From Ilumatobacter coccineus YM16-304 (GTDB taxonomy: Bacteria > Actinomycetota > Acidimicrobiia > Acidimicrobiales > Ilumatobacteraceae): a stretch of DNA of 64,000 nucleotides. The DNA lies in the NCBI RefSeq assembly GCF_000348785.1, contig NC_020520.1, positions 1,178,001 to 1,242,000 of the forward strand, in the 5' to 3' direction. Positions 36,536-45,714 of the stretch are shown piece after piece (position 1 is the stretch's first letter; each line of letters opens with the position of its first letter). The position numbers were made by a program, and so were the translations under genes. The notes beneath the pieces are model-generated. The model saw only the letters and a list, made by a program, of their open reading frames with translations, was not told the origin of the DNA and ran no database searches.

Positions 36536-38413
36536 ATGCCGGATCCGTCGACCTCCATCGGTGAACTCGATCTTCACCTGCTCGCTGAAGGCACACATCG
36601 TCGACTGTGGGAAGTGCTCGGCCCGCAGCACGTCGACGATGGCGTGCAATTCGCCGTGTGGGCGCCCAACGCTGCCTCGGTCGCCGTCGTCGGCGACTGG
36701 AACGGCTGGCGAGCCGACCCCATGCGCAAGCTCGACCAGGGACCGGGCATCTGGACCGTCACCGCAGCGGCGAGCAGCGGCGACTGCTACAAGTTCGAGA
36801 TCGTCACGAGCGAGGGTCGCACCATTCGCAAGGCCGATCCGATGGCTCGCCAGACCGAACTGCCGCCGAGCGACGCGAGCGTCGTGCCACCCCCCAGTAC
36901 GCACGAGTGGAGCGACGACGACTGGATGGCGGATCGGGCCGACGTGCTCGCAGGTGCGGCGCCGATGCGGATCTACGAAGTCCATCTCGGTTCGTGGCGT
37001 CGCGGCGTCGACGACTGGGACGCACTCGCCGAACAGGTCGGCGAACACGTCGCTCGCCTTGGCTTCACCCACGTCGAGTTGCTGCCGATCGCCGAGCACC
37101 CGTTCGGCGGATCGTGGGGCTACCAGGTGTCGGGGTACTACGCACCGACCGCGCGTTTCGGCGACCCCGACGGCTGCCGACGTTTCGTCGACGCGATGCA
37201 CCGACGCGGCATCGGCGTGATCGTCGACTGGGTGCCGGCGCACTTTCCGAAAGACGACTGGAGCCTGGGACGCTTCGACGGGACGGCCCTGTACGAGCAC
37301 CCCGATCCGAAGCGCGGCGAGCACCCCGACTGGGGCACCTACGTGTTCGCCTTCGGTCGCAACGAAGTGCGGAACTTCCTCGTGGCCAACGCGCTGTACT
37401 GGCTCGACGAGTTCCACGTCGACGGTCTGCGCGTCGACGCGGTCGCATCGATGCTCTACCTCGACTACTCGCGAGGTCCGGGCGAATGGTCGGCCAACGA
37501 GTTCGGTGGACGTGAACACCTCGAAGCGATTCGCATGCTGCAGGAGACCAACACGGTCGTCGGCGAAGAGTTCCCCGACGTGTTGATGATCGCCGAGGAG
37601 TCGACCGCGTGGCCCGGTGTGACCCAGCCCGTGTCCGATGGCGGCCTCGGGTTCAGCCACAAGTGGAACCTCGGGTGGATGCACGACACGCTCGGCTACC
37701 TCGAGCACGATCCGGTGCACCGACGTCATCACCACAACGAGATGACCTTCGCCCAGCTCTACGCCTACAACGAGCGGTTCGTGCTCCCGTTGAGCCACGA
37801 CGAGGTCGTGCACGGCAAGGGCAGCCTGGTCAACAAGATCGGTGGCGACGACTGGCAGCGCTTCGCCGGTCTCCGCGCACTGTTCGCGTGGCAGTGGTCG
37901 ATGCCTGGCGCACCGTTGTTGTTCATGGGATCCGAGCTCGCTCCGTGGCAGGAGTGGAACGACGCCTCCGAACTCCCGTGGCATCTCATCGAGCACGCTC
38001 CGCACCGTGGGGTCCACGACCTGTTGGCCGAGATGAATCGCGTCACCGACGAGTTCCCGGCGCTGTGGCGCCGCGATCGCGAACCGGCTGGTTTCCAATG
38101 GCTCGACGCCGACGATGCGCTGCACAGCATGTACTCGTTCCTGCGTTGGGACGATCACGGCGCCGCGGCCGTGGCGTGCATCGCCAACTTCACGCCGGTC
38201 GCGCGTCCCGGTTACCGCGTCGGCCTGCCGTGGGTGGGCGAGTGGGAGCCGATTCTCGACACCGACGCGGCGGCGTGGTGGGGGAGCGGCCACCGCGGTG
38301 CGAATCAGATCCTCGCCACCGACGACGAAGTCTGGCAAGGACAACCGGCGAGCGCCCTCCTCGACATCGGCCCGATGTCGATGGTCTGGCTGGCCGCACG
38401 CCGAGGCGAGTAG
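36536..38413 (+). CDS. glgB: 1,4-alpha-glucan branching enzyme
   Basis: 625 residues. CBM48 domain (FAVWAPNAASVAVVGDWNGW), GH13 catalytic domain with HVELLPIAEHPFGGSWGYQ, nucleophile Asp in GLRVDAVASMLYLDYSR, acid/base Glu in IAEESTAWPG, and the transition-state His/Asp in LSHDEVVHGKGS, then a C-terminal beta domain. It forms alpha-1,6 branches in glycogen. Shorter than the 730-residue E. coli enzyme because it lacks one N-terminal module. Divergent from the GT4-glgP operon. The lipoprotein gene follows 6 nt after its stop. Confidence 0.94.
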   Translation: MPDPSTSIGELDLHLLAEGTHRRLWEVLGPQHVDDGVQFAVWAPNAASVAVVGDWNGWRADPMRKLDQGPGIWTVTAAASSGDCYKFEIVTSEGRTIRKADPMARQTELPPSDASVVPPPSTHEWSDDDWMADRADVLAGAAPMRIYEVHLGSWRRGVDDWDALAEQVGEHVARLGFTHVELLPIAEHPFGGSWGYQVSGYYAPTARFGDPDGCRRFVDAMHRRGIGVIVDWVPAHFPKDDWSLGRFDGTALYEHPDPKRGEHPDWGTYVFAFGRNEVRNFLVANALYWLDEFHVDGLRVDAVASMLYLDYSRGPGEWSANEFGGREHLEAIRMLQETNTVVGEEFPDVLMIAEESTAWPGVTQPVSDGGLGFSHKWNLGWMHDTLGYLEHDPVHRRHHHNEMTFAQLYAYNERFVLPLSHDEVVHGKGSLVNKIGGDDWQRFAGLRALFAWQWSMPGAPLLFMGSELAPWQEWNDASELPWHLIEHAPHRGVHDLLAEMNRVTDEFPALWRRDREPAGFQWLDADDALHSMYSFLRWDDHGAAAVACIANFTPVARPGYRVGLPWVGEWEPILDTDAAAWWGSGHRGANQILATDDEVWQGQPASALLDIGPMSMVWLAARRGE

Positions 38414-38419
38414 ACCCCG

Positions 38420-39574
38420 ATGCGACGTCTCGCGCTGCTCACCGCGTGCCTCCTCGGTGCAACGGCGTGCGGGTCGACGCCGAACGATTCGACGGCAGCG
38501 ACATCGGCGTCGACCGACGCTGCACCACCACCCGTTGCGAGCATCGCGGTCACTACGACCGCTGCGACCACCACCTCGGTCGCTGTCATCGATGATGCGT
38601 TGCCGTATCGGCCGCTCATCGACGTGCCGGCGCGGACGGAGCCCGATCCGTTTCCGCCCACCGGTGTCGCGGGCGAGTTTCAGCAGCTCAGTTGGTACGA
38701 CGAGTTGCCGACGGAGCAACCGATCGCCGACGCCACGCTCACCGGGTGCCGGCGCCGCCGCGCCGGAATCATGACCTTCGACTTCGTCGCCGATGCGGCC
38801 ACAGACGGGCCAGCGGCGCTGTGGCTCGGGTACGCGGCGAGTCTCGAGTCCGACACCGGCAGCGGGGTTCCGTCGCTGGTCACGCTCGACGCGCCCGGAC
38901 CGTTCAGCGTCACGCTGGATCTGCACCGCACGCCGCTGTGGAACGGCGACCTGCAGCGCATCGAGAACGGCAACTTCGGTGATGTCGACGTCTACGCCGA
39001 TGGCTTCTCGGGCGGATCGATCGGTGCCTGCACTGCCGACTCGCCGAGCGAGTTCCTGCGGTTCGCCGCGACCGACGATCTGGTCCAGCCGGCGCTGACC
39101 GCACCGGAGGGCACGGCCGAGTGGTACGCCCAACGTGTCGATGTCACCGATCCCGACGCGAACCTCGCGCCGTTCGCGAACTTCGTGCAACGCGACGTGC
39201 TCGTGGGATTCGACCGTCTTCACATCGCGCCCGGTCACCAGATGGTCGGGATGACGCTCGACTTCTTCCCCGACGACATCCGCAACGACGACGGCGTCGA
39301 TGTCGAGCGCTTCGGCGAGTGCGTCGAGGTTCGCACTCGATACGTCCTCGCCGACGCTGGTGAGGCCGAGTACGTCCACGTCAGCGAACTGTTCGGGTGT
39401 GCGCCCGATCCGAGCGTCCGGGACAATCCGGTGTTGCTCGAAACCACCGAGCCGAGTGACCTCGCCGGCATCGACGTCGGCACCGACGGAGAATTCGTCG
39501 CGGTGGTCGGCCCTGCCGATCTCGTCGAGGCCGTGGCCGCCGACCTCGTGCGGGCGCCGTTCGACGACGTGTGA
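38420..39574 (+). CDS. Putative lipoprotein of unknown function
   Basis: 384 residues. The signal MRRLALLTACLLGATACGS ends in a lipobox with Cys17. A Thr/Ala/Ser-rich linker (18-55) leads to a beta-rich acidic domain with four later cysteines (TGCRRRRAG, GACTADS, GECVEVR, FGCAPDP) that could pair in the cell wall. A hydrophobic patch LVGFDRLHIAPGHQMVGMTL is conserved-looking but unassigned. It starts 6 nt after glgB, so is cotranscribed; a role linked to glycogen is not implied. It faces the convergent SRPBCC gene. Confidence 0.72.
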   Translation: MRRLALLTACLLGATACGSTPNDSTAATSASTDAAPPPVASIAVTTTAATTTSVAVIDDALPYRPLIDVPARTEPDPFPPTGVAGEFQQLSWYDELPTEQPIADATLTGCRRRRAGIMTFDFVADAATDGPAALWLGYAASLESDTGSGVPSLVTLDAPGPFSVTLDLHRTPLWNGDLQRIENGNFGDVDVYADGFSGGSIGACTADSPSEFLRFAATDDLVQPALTAPEGTAEWYAQRVDVTDPDANLAPFANFVQRDVLVGFDRLHIAPGHQMVGMTLDFFPDDIRNDDGVDVERFGECVEVRTRYVLADAGEAEYVHVSELFGCAPDPSVRDNPVLLETTEPSDLAGIDVGTDGEFVAVVGPADLVEAVAADLVRAPFDDV

Positions 39575-39584
39575 GGGCGAGCGT

Positions 39585-40064
39585 TCAGCTCGATTCGACC
39601 AGCTGCTTCAGCTTCTTGAGGTTGCGCCGCCAGATCGGGCCGAGCACCAACTTGCCGCCGACGATCTCGCCGAGACGACCGCCGAAGAACCACGGGAAGT
39701 CGAGGTCTTCCTTCCACGTGAACCGGGTGCGTTGACCGCCGGCCAATCGTTCGACGTGCAGGACGCCGGAACCGGTGACGATGCCGGTGTGCTTCACACC
39801 CATGGCACCGTCTCGAGCGACCGCGCCGTCGCCGGCGTCGACCGCCGGGGTCCACTCGGTGATCTCCATCGCGTCGGTCAGGCGGATCGGCCCGATCTTC
39901 GTGTCGCACAGGAACGCGGTGCCGACGCCGCGGGTCTGCTCGGTCTCGAAACGGATCGCGACCGCGTCGGCCATCCAGTCGACGTGGCGCTCGATCGGCT
40001 CGATGACCTCCCACACACGACCGGGGGTCGCGTCGATGTCGATCGAAACGGTGACGTCGCTCAT
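39585..40064 (-). CDS. SRPBCC (START-like) family protein
   Basis: 159 residues. SIDIDATPGRVWEVIEPIER and the final helix FFGGRLGEIVGGKL show the polyketide-cyclase/dehydrase helix-grip fold, which makes a hydrophobic ligand pocket. The ligand is unknown. CATGCT 6 nt before the ATG fits the leaderless pattern. It lies 10 nt from the convergent lipoprotein gene and downstream of galT on the same strand (73-nt gap). Confidence 0.78.
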   Translation of the reverse strand: MSDVTVSIDIDATPGRVWEVIEPIERHVDWMADAVAIRFETEQTRGVGTAFLCDTKIGPIRLTDAMEITEWTPAVDAGDGAVARDGAMGVKHTGIVTGSGVLHVERLAGGQRTRFTWKEDLDFPWFFGGRLGEIVGGKLVLGPIWRRNLKKLKQLVESS

Positions 40065-40137
40065 GAGTGCAGCATGACGCGAGATCGGGGCGACCGGCCA
40101 CTCCAGCGGCGAGTCGACGTGGGTGACGAACGTGACG

Positions 40138-41121
40138 TCAGACGTTGGCGCTGGCGGAACGCAACGTGGCCGCAGCGACTTCGGGGGCGACGATGTTGAT
40201 CATCACGCCGGTGCCACGCTCGAACCCGGCCTGCGTGGTGACCTGCGGCCAGATGTGCACGTGCCAGTGGTAGTCGCCGGTGTGCTGATGCGGAGCGGTG
40301 TGGATGCCGAGGTTGTACGCAACGTCGCCCAGCGTCGCCTGCAGGTGGCCGATCGCATCGCGAATAGCGACACCGACGGCAGCGAGTGACTCGTCGGATG
40401 CGTCTTGCAGGTGGCCGTGCTGCTCACGGGGCAGGATCAACATCTCGTACGGCACGCCGCTGGCGAACGGGCACATGACGACCACGTCGTCGTTGGCGAT
40501 GACGATGCGCTGGTCGGCGGCGAGTTCGGCCTCGATCGTGGTCTCGAGCAGCGACCCGCCGGCGAATCGGGCGAACGCCCGCTCTTCGTCGAGCACTTCG
40601 CCCGGCACGAACGGCAGGCCGAGGATCTGGCCGTGCGGGTGGGCGACCGACGCACCGGCTTCGCGGCCGTGGTTGACGATGACCTGCGTGTAGCGGACGA
40701 ACGGCAGCGCAGCGTGTTCGAGGAGGCGTCGCTTGAGCACCATCATGAACTCGGCCGCGTGCTCGTCGTCGAGGTCGTGCAGCCCGTCGCTGTGTTCGGG
40801 TGAGTACACGAACACCTCGTGGATGCCGCTGGCGTCGGCCTTGACGTGGACCGGCCCGAGGTTGTGCACGGCGAACGCCTCGTCACCGTCGAATGCGGGG
40901 TAGCGGTTGGGGATGACGCGCATCGACCAGGCGCCGTCGGTGCCACGCGTCTCGAGCGCGGGAGGGGTCTCTTCCTCGTTGCCCGGACAGAACGGACAGG
41001 GTCGGTCGACCTCGAGTTCGTTCGAACGATCGCGCTTGGCGAAATCGCTCGGACGTTCGGCACGATCGGGAACGATGGTCACCCATCGCCCATTGAGAGG
41101 ATTCAGCCGCATCTGACTCAT
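40138..41121 (-). CDS. galT: Galactose-1-phosphate uridylyltransferase
   Basis: 327 residues, a HIT-superfamily GalT. Zinc ligands start at RPCPFCPGNEE (CxxC), and the active-site His is in VAHPHGQILGLPFVPGE. The second domain has HQHTGDYHWHVHIWP. It exchanges UMP between UDP-glucose and galactose-1-phosphate in the Leloir pathway, although actinobacterial GalT-like proteins may use other hexose-1-phosphates. galK and galE are not nearby. It follows the PAP2 gene by 12 nt on the same strand. TAGATT lies 9 nt before its ATG, partly inside the preceding stop region. Confidence 0.86.
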   Translation of the reverse strand: MSQMRLNPLNGRWVTIVPDRAERPSDFAKRDRSNELEVDRPCPFCPGNEEETPPALETRGTDGAWSMRVIPNRYPAFDGDEAFAVHNLGPVHVKADASGIHEVFVYSPEHSDGLHDLDDEHAAEFMMVLKRRLLEHAALPFVRYTQVIVNHGREAGASVAHPHGQILGLPFVPGEVLDEERAFARFAGGSLLETTIEAELAADQRIVIANDDVVVMCPFASGVPYEMLILPREQHGHLQDASDESLAAVGVAIRDAIGHLQATLGDVAYNLGIHTAPHQHTGDYHWHVHIWPQVTTQAGFERGTGVMINIVAPEVAAATLRSASANV

Positions 41122-41133
41122 CAGGAGCCCAAT

Positions 41134-42240
41134 CTATGTCGCTTCGGGGGCAGTCCGGGTGACATCGCCATGATCTTCGTCAGGCGGGTCGTCGAGCGTC
41201 GCGTCGGCCATCACATCGTGCATGTCGTCACGGTCGTCGTGGCCCGACACGTCGTCGAAGATCTCGGAGGCGACCGACGAGAGCTTCATGTCGTCGGTCG
41301 GCACGATCCCGTGTTTGCGATCGAGCCGGTTCTGGTTCCATCGATGGATGCCCCAGCCGATGATCGAGCCGAGCCCGAACGCGATCAGGCCACCGATGCC
41401 GTCGAGCCAGAAGTGGTTCGCGGTGACGATGATGCAGAACAGCGTGAACGCCGGGTACAGCAGGACGAGCGCCTTGTAGCGACGGCGGCGTAGCAGCGGC
41501 CAGACCGCGATCGCGCACCACGTCGACCAGCCGATGTGCATGCTCGGCATCGCCGCGTACTGGTTGGAGATGGCGGCGACCTCCTCCGAGTCGAACGCCC
41601 ACGGTCCACCGTCACGCTTGACCGTGTCGACGAAGCCGAAACCGTTGGATCCGTTGAAGGTCCGGTCCTTGCCGGGACGCAGGTCGCTGGGTACACACGC
41701 GCCGCCGTAGTCGGTGTTGCGTGCGCCTTCGTGCACGACCGGCGACGCGTTGCCCTCGAGGATGTCGTTGGGATCCTCGGGTGGCGCGGTGGCGATCGGG
41801 CACGGTGCGTCGAGCAGCCGCGGCGGCATGAGTGGGAAGAACGCGAAGCCGACGATGGCGAGCGCGGTCATCGCTGCGAGCGTGTTGCGCCACTGGGGGA
41901 ACACGTCGGCACGCTTGAAGAACAGCAGGATGAACACGGCGAGCGTGACGAAGAAGTGCGCGGTGCCGTAGTAGACGTTCCAGAACTGGATGAACCAGCG
42001 GTGGCTGAGGAAGAGTTCCTGGATGCTCTCCTCGTGATAGAGGCCGACCGCACGCTCGAAGCGGATGACCAGCTCGGCGTTGTGGAACGCTGCTTCCGGC
42101 ACGCCGTCGGCGGCGATCGTGTTCGAGCCGAACTGGTTGCGGATCCAGGAGTACACGACGTAGAAGGCCGCGACGATGAGCGCTTCCTTCCACCAGTGGA
42201 GGCGATGCTGCCTCGCAGGGACGGTCGTGCTCCCCTCCAT
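41134..42240 (-). CDS. PAP2 family membrane phosphatase / inositolphosphotransferase-like protein
   Basis: 368 residues, about six membrane helices. The PAP2 catalytic motifs appear as AAMPSMHIGWSTW (His nucleophile region) and ANHFWLDGIGG. An 80-residue extracytoplasmic loop (about 145-210) with two cysteines sits between the helices, as in the PAP2_3 subfamily of inositol-phosphoceramide synthase-like enzymes. A role in transferring or removing phospho-head-groups of lipids is likely; substrate unknown. The C-terminal 60 residues are an acidic cytoplasmic tail rich in Asp. It precedes galT by 12 nt. Confidence 0.83.
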   Translation of the reverse strand: MEGSTTVPARQHRLHWWKEALIVAAFYVVYSWIRNQFGSNTIAADGVPEAAFHNAELVIRFERAVGLYHEESIQELFLSHRWFIQFWNVYYGTAHFFVTLAVFILLFFKRADVFPQWRNTLAAMTALAIVGFAFFPLMPPRLLDAPCPIATAPPEDPNDILEGNASPVVHEGARNTDYGGACVPSDLRPGKDRTFNGSNGFGFVDTVKRDGGPWAFDSEEVAAISNQYAAMPSMHIGWSTWCAIAVWPLLRRRRYKALVLLYPAFTLFCIIVTANHFWLDGIGGLIAFGLGSIIGWGIHRWNQNRLDRKHGIVPTDDMKLSSVASEIFDDVSGHDDRDDMHDVMADATLDDPPDEDHGDVTRTAPEAT

Positions 42241-42326
42241 GAACGGTCCACCCTATTCGCGTATCGAGCCGCCATGACATCTGATTGACGGAGTCGCGCC
42301 GACCGTGAGGTTGCGGCGTGTTCGGT

Positions 42327-42343
42327 CTCGCTCGACGAGCGAG
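42327..42343. terminator. Short palindrome downstream of the thioesterase gene
   Basis: CTCGCTCG and CGAGCGAG flank a single A, giving a stem of 6-7 bp with a small loop. On the minus strand it starts 9 nt after the thioesterase stop. There is no T-run, so a terminator role is only plausible. The rest of the 111-nt gap is plain. Confidence 0.35.
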
Positions 42344-42351
42344 TGTTCAGA

Positions 42352-42738
42352 TCAGTTCGTCGAGCAGCACTTGCCCATGAACTTGTCGCGGTCGATGAGC
42401 ACCCGGGTGATCTTGCCCGCGGCGACCAGTCCTCCGCTGTCGGACACCGACACCGTGAAGGTGAGACGACGACCGTCGATCTTCTCGAGCGTCGCCTCGG
42501 CCGACACCTGGGCGCCGACCGGAGTGGGCTGGAGGTGATCGACGCGGATGCGCATGCCGACGCTGCTGGAGTTCGCTTCGAGGGAGCCGACGAGAGCGGC
42601 CATGGTCGCCTCTTCGCACAGCGCGATCAGCCGCGGTGTTCCGAGCACGTCGATGTCACCGGAGCCGAGCGCGCACGCCGTGTCGGCCTCCGTGACGACC
42701 AGTGTCGCCTCTCCTCGCATGCCCGTCTCGACAGTCAC
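42352..42738 (-). CDS. FlK-like acyl-CoA thioesterase (hotdog fold)
   Basis: 128 residues from GTG 42738. GEATLVVTEADTACALGSGD, DVLGTPRLIALCEEATMAA and VGMRIRVDHLQPTPVG follow the fluoroacetyl-CoA thioesterase (FlK) family pattern, including the Glu of the catalytic region (CEEATMA) and the His in DHLQPTP. Family members hydrolyse short acyl-CoAs; true fluoroacetate resistance is not implied. The later ATG (MRGEATL, 42720) is an alternative start. It is divergent from tldD, whose GTG is 177 nt away. Confidence 0.82.
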   Translation of the reverse strand: MTVETGMRGEATLVVTEADTACALGSGDIDVLGTPRLIALCEEATMAALVGSLEANSSSVGMRIRVDHLQPTPVGAQVSAEATLEKIDGRRLTFTVSVSDSGGLVAAGKITRVLIDRDKFMGKCCSTN

Positions 42739-42901
42739 GGGAGACGACGCTAACGCGCTGCGTGTCGACTCCCTCGGTCGAGCCGACGCGATTCGAACGA
42801 GGCGATTCGCTCGACTGGACCGCGGCTCCATGGGCCGCGGTCGCGATGCTGAACCTTTCCGCAACGACGGCTGTCCCCGACGACCGACAGCCGTCGACTC
42901 G

Positions 42902-42907
42902 TAGGCT
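42902..42907 (+). promoter_or_regulatory. -10-like hexamer of tldD
   Basis: TAGGCT ends 7 nt before the GTG start of tldD (TAGGCTGGTTCTC-GTG) with no Shine-Dalgarno sequence, consistent with a leaderless tldD-tldE mRNA. Confidence 0.45.
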
Positions 42908-42914
42908 GGTTCTC

Positions 42915-44306
42915 GTGATCGAACAGGACGTCCTGGAACGAGTGCTGAGCAGTGCCACGAAGACCGGTGCCGACTTCGCCGAGGTGTACGCCGAAGACAA
43001 GCGATCGACGTCGGCGGGGCTCGACGACGGTCTGGTCGAGCAGGTGACGAGTGGTCGTGATCGCGGCGCGGGCATTCGCGTCATCGCCGGCGACACGACG
43101 GGATTCGCATACACCTCCGACCTGTCCGAGGCCGGACTCCTCGCTGCGGCCGGGGCGGCGTCGGCCGCAGCACGCGGCGGCGGTGGCGGCGTCAAGACGG
43201 TCGGCCTCACCAAGGCCGCAGCGCATCGGCCCAACACGATCATCCACGACCCCGACTCGATCGAGAAGGCCCGCAAGGTCGAACTGCTCAACCGGATGAA
43301 CGACGCTGCCCGCGCCTACGGCGAGCAGATCGTCCAGGTCTCGGCCGGCTACGGCGACAGTCGCAAGCGTGTGCTCGTCGCCAACACTGATGGCGTGCTC
43401 GCCGACGACGAGATCGTCCGCACGCTCCTGCGCATCAACGCGGTCGCCGACGGCGACGGCGGCATGCAGACCGGCTACCAGTCGATGGGCCACACCGTCG
43501 GTTTCGAGATCTTCGACACGGTCGACGTCGAGGAGATGGCTCGCGAAGCCGCTCGTCAGGCGATCACCAAGCTCCAGGCTCGCCCGGCACCCTCGGGTGA
43601 GATGCCGGTCGTCATCAAGCACGGCACCGGTGGCGTGCTGTTCCACGAAGCGTGCGGTCACGGTCTCGAAGCCGACCACATCCAGAAGGGCGCGAGCGTC
43701 TACGCCGGCAAGGTCGGCGAACTCGTCGCCAACCCGCTCGTCACGCTCGTCGACGACGGCACGATGCCCGGTGAATGGGGCACGCTCGGCATCGACGACG
43801 AGGGGCAGCGCACCCAGCGCAACGTCCTGATCGAAGACGGCATCCTCACCGACTACATGTGGGACTTCCTCCGAGCTCGCAAAGACGGACGGCCACAGTC
43901 GGGCAACGGGCGCCGCCAGAGCTACCAGCACCTGCCGATGGTGCGGATGACCAACACGTTCGTGATGAACGGCCCCGACAACCCCGACGATATCGTCTCG
44001 TCCACGCCCAACGGCGTGTACGTCGCCAAGCTCGGCGGCGGGTCGGTCAACACGGCGTCGGGTGACTTCGTGTTCGGCATGACCGAGGCGTACCTGATCG
44101 AAGACGGCAAGATCACCGAGCCGCTGCGTGACGGCAACCTCATCGGCAACGGTCCGAAGGTGCTGCAAGACATCGACATGCTCGCGAACGACTTCTCGAT
44201 GGGCAGTCCCGGCACGTGTGGCAAAGACGGTCAGGGCGTTCCGGTCGGCGACGGTCAGCCGACCCTGCGCGTCAAGGCGCTCACCGTCGGCGGAACGGCG
44301 GCCTGA
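42915..44306 (+). CDS. tldD: TldD metalloprotease subunit
   Basis: 463 residues from GTG 42915. The zinc motif HEACGHGLE (HExxxH) marks the catalytic TldD partner of the TldD/TldE heterodimer, which degrades unfolded peptides and matures some ribosomally made peptides such as microcin B17. Other conserved parts are DDGTMPGEWGTLGIDDEG and the C-terminal SPGTCGKDGQGVPVGDGQPT. The tldE partner starts 2 nt after its stop. No RiPP precursor or modification gene was found nearby, so a housekeeping proteolytic role is likelier. Confidence 0.92.
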   Translation: MIEQDVLERVLSSATKTGADFAEVYAEDKRSTSAGLDDGLVEQVTSGRDRGAGIRVIAGDTTGFAYTSDLSEAGLLAAAGAASAAARGGGGGVKTVGLTKAAAHRPNTIIHDPDSIEKARKVELLNRMNDAARAYGEQIVQVSAGYGDSRKRVLVANTDGVLADDEIVRTLLRINAVADGDGGMQTGYQSMGHTVGFEIFDTVDVEEMAREAARQAITKLQARPAPSGEMPVVIKHGTGGVLFHEACGHGLEADHIQKGASVYAGKVGELVANPLVTLVDDGTMPGEWGTLGIDDEGQRTQRNVLIEDGILTDYMWDFLRARKDGRPQSGNGRRQSYQHLPMVRMTNTFVMNGPDNPDDIVSSTPNGVYVAKLGGGSVNTASGDFVFGMTEAYLIEDGKITEPLRDGNLIGNGPKVLQDIDMLANDFSMGSPGTCGKDGQGVPVGDGQPTLRVKALTVGGTAA

Positions 44307-44308
44307 CG

Positions 44309-45673
44309 ATGAGCGACACCACGTCCGAACTCCAACAGATCGCCGATCGGGTCGTCGAACGAGCCCGCGCCGGTGAGCAGATCGAAGCGTTCGTGTCTCG
44401 CGGTGGCGAGACCGAAGTCCGCATCTACGAAGGCGAGGTCGAACACTTCGTCGCCGCGCAGGCCGAAGGCATCGGCATCCGCGTGATCAGCGACGGTCGA
44501 ACCGGATTCGCCTATGCCGGCACGCTCGACGAGTCGGCGATCGGTGAAGTGCTCGACGAAGCACGCGACAACGTGCAGTTCGGCAATGCCGACGAGTACG
44601 CCTCGCTCGCCGAGCCCGACGGTGTCGCGCCGACCGAGCAGTCGTTGTGGAACGACGCGCTCGCCGACTTCGCCACCGACCGCAAGATCGAGATCGCGAA
44701 AGAACTCGAGAAGCTCGCAGCGGGCAAAGACAGCCGGGTCCGTGTCGACGATGCGAACTACGCCGACGCCTGGGGAGAAGCTGCGGTCGCCTCGACCGCG
44801 GGCATCCGTCAGGCCGGCCGGGAGAACGGCTGCTACGTGTCGGTCTCGACACTCGCCGACGACGGCGAGGGCGACGACGCCGAGACCCAGACCGGTTTCG
44901 GGTTCTCGGTCGGCAACGAGCCGAGCGAGTTCGACCTCGAACGCGCCGCGACCGAAGCGAACGACCGGGCCACCCGGCTCCTCGGCGCGACCAAGCCGTC
45001 GTCGAAGCGGGTCACCGTGGTGCTCGACCCGTTCGTCACGGCGCAGTTCCTCGGTGTCATCTCGTCCACCCTCAACGGCGAGGCCGTCGTCAAGGGGCGC
45101 TCCCTCTTCAAGGATCGCATCGGCGACCAGGTCGCCGCAGCCGGGGTCACCCTGGTCGACGACCCGACCAACCCGAAGGCCTACACCTCCACCGACGTCG
45201 ACGGCGAAGGGCTCGCCGCACGTCGCAACGTCCTGATCGAGAACGGTCGGCTCCAGCAGTTCGTGCACAACGCCTACTCGGCGCGACGAGCCGGCACGGT
45301 GTCGACCGGCAACGCAACACGTGGCGGGTTCGCCGGCACGCCGGGCGTGGGTTGTCTCGCGCTCTCGCTGGAGCCCGGCACGCGCAGCCAGGCCGAGATC
45401 ATCGCCGACATCGACGACGGACTGCTCGTGCAGCAGATGCAGGGCCTGCACTCGGGCGTCAACCCGATCAGCGGCGACTTCTCCACGGGAGCGGCCGGCC
45501 TGTTGATCAACAACGGCGAGGTCGGCGCGCCGGTGCGCGAGTTCACCATCGCCTCCACGCTGCAGCGCATGCTCCTCGACATCGTCGAGGTCGGCGGCGA
45601 CATCGACTGGTTGCCGATGCGCAGCGCCGGGATGAGCCTCGTCATCTCCGACATCACCATGTCGGGCAACTGA
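44309..45673 (+). CDS. tldE: TldE/PmbA, partner subunit of TldD protease
   Basis: 454 residues. It shares the fold of TldD but lacks the HExxxH motif, as expected for the non-catalytic partner; FVSRGGETEVRIYEGEVEHF and the ending DIDWLPMRSAGMSLVISDI are characteristic. ATG 44309 is 2 nt after the tldD stop. The C-terminal region HSGVNPISGDFSTGAAGLLI is the conserved PmbA segment. Together they form the heterodimeric protease chamber. Confidence 0.92.
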   Translation: MSDTTSELQQIADRVVERARAGEQIEAFVSRGGETEVRIYEGEVEHFVAAQAEGIGIRVISDGRTGFAYAGTLDESAIGEVLDEARDNVQFGNADEYASLAEPDGVAPTEQSLWNDALADFATDRKIEIAKELEKLAAGKDSRVRVDDANYADAWGEAAVASTAGIRQAGRENGCYVSVSTLADDGEGDDAETQTGFGFSVGNEPSEFDLERAATEANDRATRLLGATKPSSKRVTVVLDPFVTAQFLGVISSTLNGEAVVKGRSLFKDRIGDQVAAAGVTLVDDPTNPKAYTSTDVDGEGLAARRNVLIENGRLQQFVHNAYSARRAGTVSTGNATRGGFAGTPGVGCLALSLEPGTRSQAEIIADIDDGLLVQQMQGLHSGVNPISGDFSTGAAGLLINNGEVGAPVREFTIASTLQRMLLDIVEVGGDIDWLPMRSAGMSLVISDITMSGN

Positions 45674-45714
45674 ACTCGGGTCAAGGTCCCGCCCAAACCT
45701 GCCGATGTGGGCGG

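Noticed and set aside
36530-39379. A 949-codon minus-strand open frame over glgB and the lipoprotein gene
   Set aside because: Shadow of glgB; no recognisable domain and composition typical of antisense frames in GC-rich DNA.
42352-42738. Fluoroacetate-resistance gene
   Set aside because: FlK-like thioesterases are widespread with other substrates, and no organofluorine genes are nearby.
42915-45673. tldD/tldE as part of a peptide-antibiotic (RiPP) cluster
   Set aside because: No precursor peptide, cyclodehydratase or exporter is adjacent; the pair is common as housekeeping genes.
45677-45714. Fusion of TldE with the downstream lipoprotein
   Set aside because: The open frame upstream of GTG 45715 is out of frame with tldE, and the signal peptide with lipobox starts at 45715.
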